In this document: one piece after another, positions 58,101 to 64,000 of the stretch | How positions within the stretch are numbered: position 1 is the stretch's first letter | Layout: every line of letters begins with the position of its first letter | Source: Apostichopus californicus | Lineage: Eukaryota; Echinodermata; Holothuroidea; Aspidochirotida; Stichopodidae | Length of the DNA: 64,000 nt | Assembly: GCA_020650975.1 (NCBI GenBank) | Contig: JAIPMN010002284.1 | Location: forward strand, 16,910 to 80,909 | Direction: 5' to 3' | Notes under the pieces: generated by a model | The model's input: the letters and a program-made list of their open reading frames with translations, nothing else | The model's database searches: none | Told to the model about the DNA's origin: nothing | Translations under genes and position numbers: made by a program

Positions 58101-61100
58101 TCCTAATACCCCCGCTTTTCCGTCACTCACATTAATTACTCCCCATAGCTGCATCTATGTAATGCAAAAGCATATGCTTATTGAAAATAGATGTGTACCT
58201 ACTAGTCCCAATCAAAGTTACGACAGAAAGTAGGACAATTTTCAACCAAATGTACCCCTCTGCAGTACTCTCCACTATGCAACCCCCCCCCCAACCCCCT
58301 GCACTTTCCAGCTTACCTCCTTGGTGATAGAATTGAGAATTTACAGTATTAAAAAATTCATTGCCTTTATGTACTATAGCAAAGAAATTGGGTCCATGAT
58401 AACGTTCAGGTAATATGCTGGATATTACAGCTGAACTTATGTGATCGCACTGACGTAAATGTATGTGATAGACTGCGCAAAATATTTAGTTACTAAGTTT
58501 GTTGAATATTGATTTCGTTACTACTGAGCTCAAGTTTATACCTCAAATGCATATATAAAGGTCTGCTAGTACCCATTTTTCCAGTAAATAGAATTATCAT
58601 CAATTTGTTGAATAAGTATATCTTTCACCTTTAATTAATTGCAGAGGTATTAATTACTGTCACTCGTCTTTTTAAATCCAGGAAACAAACATTTAAAAGC
58701 GGCCAAATATATTTGTCTTATTCTCCACCGCCTCACCTTAACCCTTTCCTTGTATGCTTGCCTATAATTCGTTAAATCAGTTTGAGCACTGGTTCAATTT
58801 TGATATTCAGGTACTATTACAATGTACTGTGCAATGTCTTGTGGAGCAATAATCGTAACACTTATAAAGGGTAACATATTCATCAATTCACCTGAACCAC
58901 AAAAGGGGATGAAACACAAATAACAGTGATTACCAGAATATTTTCTGTTGAAGTTTATTGCTAGGTTCATTTCAAACCGATAGCCTGCTTATTGCTGTAC
59001 TCTCTACCTATATTGTGTGAAGTATTGAATTAGCATTTATAGTACACTAGCAACCAGTATTGTGAATAACGGTAAGGAACATGAGAAAAGGATATTTTCA
59101 TAAACAAACCGGTAGCATGTATCTATACCCATCAAATATACCCAGAGAGGGGGAGAGAGTTAAGCTTGGCATGGATCAGGCAAACATTTATTGTGATAAG
59201 ATATATTCATTCGCTGAGGACAATTTAGAACAAATGACAAAGTTAAAAGGCTGGGCTGGGCAGCATGAGGACTTTTAATCTGTTTATAATTTATTTAAAA
59301 AAATGTAATGACAAGTTTTCTGATTACAAATTTCATGCAGTTATGATAAACCTGATTCGATACCTGCAGATGTGGGTCGAAAGTACAGTGGCTTAATATC
59401 ATTGATGGTTAATATAAGAAAGTGTTAACAAAACCGTTAGGATTAACTTTAAGAAAAGGCATGAAATACAGAAAGAAAACGGGAAATAAGTATTAGTAAC
59501 AATCAAGTGTTAGCCATTGAATATATCAAAGAAGCAAATGTTGACACAAGAGACTTGAAAATGATGAATCCAAGTAACGTTTAGTCAAATCATCACTTTA
59601 GTAATTAACAACACGTATAGTAATGGTTCTACCATTACTCATACAATTTAGGATTTATGATATACAGTGTTTATAGAAAGGGATCAGACAATACCACGTG
59701 ACTTACAGTACCCATAATTACCTTAGTTTGAAATCATTTGGCTAAAATAAGCGCAGGAGTATTACCAAAAAGGCTCACTTTGTATCATTTGCTGGCCTAT
59801 GGTAAAGCGTTGTATACATCTTCGAATATATATATATATATTTTATGCTCCAGAAGTATTTTACATGTTCATTTCTCTGATAATTCTGACAATTCCTTAC
59901 TATGACAATTGTCGTGTACATAATACATGGCATCGAAAATAGAATAACTATCAGTCAGTAAAGAATTAAATGTTTCAAGTGGTGGTGACAATCGCCATAA
60001 GTACTATATTCAAAGTGTAAATTGAATAGTTACTGACAAACTTTTCCAAAAGTCTTTTTCCACAAGATATTCCAAGACCTAAAAAAAATTTATCAGAGGC
60101 AATACGGTAAATAAATGTGATGCCGTACGTGTAACACGAAAGAAGAGTCAAAACCTATTTCTGGTTCTGCTCCAATTTATTATTGGGTCATAGGGCCATT
60201 ACTGGGTATTAAAGCCAGTAAAGAATATAAACAACGTTAAAGAGGACGTTAAAGAGGACGGTGGTACAACGGCCATCGTACGGATTCGTAGGCCCTGAGA
60301 ACTGATATAAAATATGATAGGAAATCATAAGTACATATTCATATATGAAACCTCAGACAATCAAAAGTTAAGATTACATACCTCCTTACATAATAAATAG
60401 GTCTATGAAAACAACTTTAAAATATCTCACGAATAGTAAATGGCTATGACACATGGTAATTAACGCATGAATCAAGGATTCATAAAATAAACACTTTAGA
60501 ATTAAACAAGTAGTGAAGGTAACAGTTAGGTTATGGCACGTCTGCCTTTAAACAACCTCAAGTGAATTCTAGTAACAAATTAACAATAACACAACGTACC
60601 TATCCAGCTCGATTTACCCTCGACTGATATGAATACTTAACAACTAAATCTCATGACCATAAACTGTAGGTTAACTTAATTCGAGGTAAGGCATCTTAAG
60701 ATAAACAACTGAAAAATGCAAGTAAGTTACCTCCGAGATGTTCATAGAGGACATACTATAAAATTTTACATAATTTAAGGTATTCAGCATAATATTCAGT
60801 ACAAAAATTATATACTGAATCAAAAATCTCAACGGTGCATGGGCGCAGCCATTTTGAATACAATATATAATGGACAGAATTCTAACGATACATAGGGGCC
60901 AAAATCTTAATAGGTGGCGCTCTTGACCAAGAACTTAGCAAGTTAGTACTATATAGACAGTGTAAGGCATTTACAAACAGGCCCTCAATGAATATATTTT
61001 AGACTAAAAGAACTAGCAAACATGCTATTATCGTAACATTTCAAGCACGTTCTAAGGAATCTGAGTGGTTTAGAAAACAATCAATTAAGTATTAAATGAA

Positions 61101-61536
61101 ACATAATGCATACAAACTCTCCGTAAGCGATCGTTTACGATTAGCCTTCACGAGAAAGTAACGTTGTAAAACTAGACTAACGAACAGACATTTGAACTAC
61201 AATTTGGCTCTATTTCACGTGAAAGAAACTATTTCTTTACTTATAGGAGAAATAAACTCTGGGGTTATGCAGTGTACATGCGTTAGGGGATAAATTTCTA
61301 ATTCCATTTGTGAAATAACTAAGCAAAATAAAGTTTCCCTTAATTTTACGCAAATTTTCCATTTTTTTTTTACCCATTTGAACCACGGACATTTTGTTAT
61401 CTTGGGAATTGAGGGCGCTACAAAAGTAACGTAGGCGAGCCACTTCGTAACTTCAAAACAATGAAGCTCTGCATACGAGTTATAGCCTATTCACACTATG
61501 ATCAAGCTTCTCGCTTAGCTTATTTCGCCGGTTAAA
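55119..61536. other. long intergenic stretch
   Basis: AT-rich. Contains a short tandem duplication (56870-57041), an (AT)n tract near 59829-59841, and small open frames such as 59081-59278 (65 codons) with no recognised family. A diverged inverted repeat begins at about 61390-61450 (GCGAGCCACTT), and its partner lies at about 62209-62250. Confidence 0.4.
56870..57041. repeat. imperfect duplication, period 111
   Basis: CTGCAGCAG, then AATAATC, CAGTA and AGTCAAAATTCGTTG, then AAAATTAGTA occurs twice, starting at 56870 and 56981. Confidence 0.6.
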
Positions 61537-61949
61537 ATGCCTGAATGCCAAGCCTTTGGTTGTGTTAACCGAAGAGAGGGAGCAGGAAAAGGAAAAAGGT
61601 ATTTCGTTATTCCAGATGGAATCAAATATCCGGAAAGAGGGAACTTTCGCTGAGGTGGCTAAACAATATCTCCTTCTCGCTTTCCAATGGCGAACACAGC
61701 GCACACAGACACCATTCTTCGCAGTGGCTCGCGGAACTGGTACTCGTTACAGCAACGGAATTCGAGCCAACATCACCAACAGTCGCGGACTGTGATTCTT
61801 CTCACAACTCCTCCTCTCGATGTCTCAGTTCTTCCTCTGAATATTCTGGTTCGAAAAGATACGATTCAAATCCAAAACTCTTCCATTTTCTTTTTTCAAG
61901 ATATTTGCTCGACAGTAAATTATTTAACTTTTGGAATGCAATGATGGAT
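61537..61949 (+). pseudogene. THAP-like exon with one frameshift
   Basis: ATG 61537 opens MPECQAFGCVNRREGAGKG followed by FVIPDG, a good THAP start (Cys-x4-Cys, Asn-Arg, then the IP turn). After PERGNFR the frame hits TGA at 61651. The neighbouring frame continues with RWLNNISFSLSNG and a Ser-rich stretch to a consensus donor GAT|GTAAGT at 61949/61950. THAP domains need R...W and a later Cys-x2-His-Phe. The first is present across the shift and the second is not clear. It could be a host THAP gene exon with a base error, or a transposase relic. A diverged inverted repeat flanks it. Confidence 0.55.
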
Positions 61950-63349
61950 GTAAGTAACGCTATCGCTAGGACTGAGTATGCGGTGAAAGCAATCTAAACA
62001 CTGTAAAATCAGATCGTTGAAAAGATCCAAAATTTATATTTCCACTGATACTCGTTACAACAATAAATTTTACACACTTTTTAAGCATTTTTTTACAGAT
62101 CAATAAAGACAAAATATATTTTTTGATCGATATTTTATTCATTACTATTGTTGAAAGTACAATTCTAATTATTTTAAGGATTGGCAACTATTTTTTTCTT
62201 GAAATACGCCAAGTGGCTCGCGCTCGTCACGGTACATTCGAGAACTGGCTCAATTCAAACAAGATGGCGCGACACATGAACTACATTCAAATCGTTTTTC
62301 CACCTCGAAGAAGGGATTTTATGATTTTCTATTGCTTTTAATGGAAAGACCATCTGTCAAAACGTAACAATGGATGCAAAATAAGCTAGGGTTTATTTCT
62401 CCTTTAAGATCGACATGGATACAACGAAGTAAATGTTAATATTTATCTTTACAGCTCCCACATCTTGAAGTCGATTGTTACTTCAAACATGAGTATAAAT
62501 AATAATGGTTGAGAAGTTCAAAATACAAGTTCTTCTAACAGTGGTAAGACGGCGTGTGTGCAGAAGCAACGCTAACGATAGCTTAAAATGAAGGGTGCTC
62601 CACATCAAAACAATAGGGACCACTGTTTTAGTGAGTAAGATAGAGTCCACTGTGCGATGTGCGTAGATACAGGCAAATTGTCGGGTCACAGGTCAGAAAA
62701 TTTGTTTGTTACGGGGAGAGTTCATGAATTTGAATTACGCAATTTACGCCACATTCCCTCACACATAGCTGAATAAACTACAAAGCTGGTGTATCTTGAC
62801 AGACCGATGTTTATAATGTAGAAACCTGAGCATGTTTGCAAATAGCACGTGCTTGTGATCTTATTAAGTTTCTTCTCCTTTTAATTCATTTATTTGTTTT
62901 ATCGCTAATTGTGTACAATGGGAAAGGAAGTCTCCTATCAAGTCTTAAAAAGACTTAACAATGTAGGAGACTCCCTGGAAGAATAGGGCAAAACGTACAA
63001 ATATAAATAATACAGTATATACGTAAGGATTAAATATACAGTAATAATAATCTAATGATGCTGAGATGGATACGTGAATTGATTATGTAGTACTAGTACG
63101 AGTTAATAAATTAGTTTTTCAAATGTCTGGTGAATGTGGGTTTTGAAGGTGTAGACTGCAACTTTTTTTGATAGATCATATCAAATTTGTATTGCTCTAT
63201 TACGAAGAGCGAATTTCCCTATGTTACTACGGTAAAAATTGCAATGAGCGTTTTCCATTTTATGAACCATCACGAACATTTCAATTTCAACATGCACGCA
63301 AGGTGTTGTAGCTTTGGCGTCTGGTAGACAACAACAAACACGAACTGGA
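61950..63349. other. non-coding
   Basis: No supported gene. The right arm of the diverged inverted repeat (AAGTGGCTCGC, about 62210-62220) is the only structure noted. Confidence 0.4.
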
Positions 63350-63975
63350 AATCAGCTATGATTTCTTTCACTCTTGATCTGATCCTTGAGCACTATATCT
63401 CCATTCTGTTGATGACAGTAATGTGTGATTGACCTTCCGGTGCCTTACCGGATATAACTATGGTTCCATTCGCGTTGCTTGTTATGTCGTTGATCAACCA
63501 ATTCTCATCGAGTCCCTTAAACCGACAACAGACTCATAAATTCAGTTTTTGTTTCTTTTATCGCTGTTCTAATATCAGGAATACACTTCCCCTCAATCCA
63601 CTCGTCTTTGACAGAGAAATAAATGAAGACGTTGCTTTAAGCTTCTTGTACCATGTAAGAATGTATTCACACTGATCAAATCGCTTTTATTGGATCTTCA
63701 TTTTGTACGGTGTAATATGATCCTTAGCTAATAAAATGACCTTTAGCTTACCTTGTAAACTTTCGAGTTTCTTATTTAGGTTGCCCACAATCCTATCGCA
63801 TTCCTCCGTAAACGCTTCGTATTCGTTATCATAAATTACTTGGTCGTATTGTTGACTCTATCATATTTAATTCGTCTTTCAATTTAGAATTATTTTATGT
63901 TTTGTTTACGTCTTGCCTTCTTTTTTTTCTATGTCAGCGAAACCTATCCCTCGTGTAGCAGTTCGACAAAGTGGT
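63350..63975 (-). pseudogene. decayed TRIM paralogue fragment
   Basis: Read on the minus strand from about 63975: RGIGFADIEKKEGK, YDNEYEAFTEECDRIVGNL and NKKLESLQGKLK (coiled coil), then FDQCEYILTWYKKLKATSS and WIEGKCIPDIRTAI, then GLDENWLINDITSNANGTIV and SHITVINRM (start of the propeller). These align in order with residues 280-520 of the TRIM copies. A segment of about 30 residues before the ESVV block is missing, and the frame changes several times. The RING and B-boxes would lie beyond the right edge of the window. Confidence 0.75.
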
Positions 63976-64000
63976 ATATTATATATATATATAAATATAT

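Noticed and set aside
59081-59278. 65-codon plus-strand frame
   Set aside because: Reads like ordinary protein but matches nothing I know and has no supporting signals; kept only as a note.

Overview
This window looks like nuclear DNA from an invertebrate animal genome, most likely a marine deuterostome. An echinoderm, perhaps a sea cucumber, is my best guess. The reasons are intron-interrupted genes with GT/AG sites, single-exon TRIM (RING/B-box) genes in a small local family, a P2RX7-type zinc domain gene, very low gene density, and many dispersed repeats and transposon remnants. The species is inferred, not proved. Two runs of ten Ns (7857-7866 and 38987-38996) are assembly gaps inside repeats.

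Layout. 1-2.7 kb: a three-exon minus-strand gene for a P2RX7 C-terminal-domain-like protein, with one in-frame stop in exon 1. 3.7-7.9 kb: palindromes, a degenerate tandem repeat split by a tRNA-derived SINE, a second tandem repeat of about 150 bp, and a hAT-type MITE with a perfect 8-bp target duplication. 9.6-15.2 kb: exons of a small ubiquitin-fold (CIDE-N-like) gene. Its long intron holds a dead APE-type LINE and several copies of a dispersed repeat carrying AGGTCA-type half sites. 16.9-23.7 kb: tandem duplications, another SINE, a broken THAP domain and a second dead LINE on the minus strand. 23.8-25.1 kb: an intact 426-residue coding exon whose C-terminal half is a cysteine-dioxygenase-like cupin. 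30.3-32.3 kb: the integrase end and 3' LTR of a BEL/Pao retrotransposon.

33.5-40.6 kb: the most striking locus, a roughly 7.1-kb DNA transposon. Its long inverted terminal repeats are each built of about three 160-bp tandem units. It carries two large adjoining minus-strand reading frames. The second has the whole acidic-residue pattern of a FEN1/XPG-type nuclease, so an Academ-like element is the best guess. The first is a zinc-finger protein broken by a single TAG. A hAT insertion with an exact 8-bp duplication sits just upstream of it.

45.2-64 kb: a TRIM family neighbourhood. One copy on the plus strand is intact, a tail-to-tail paralogue on the minus strand has two frameshifts, and a third, heavily decayed minus-strand copy runs towards the right edge. 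Between the first two lie a remnant of a Penelope-like retroelement with a GIY-YIG region and, about 2 kb away, a minimal hammerhead-ribozyme-like motif. A THAP-like exon with one frameshift lies at 61.5 kb.

The genes do not form a pathway. The intact TRIM and cupin genes look like independent host genes, and most other coding signal comes from mobile elements in different states of decay. All identifications are by eye from sequence motifs and remembered family patterns. No search was run.
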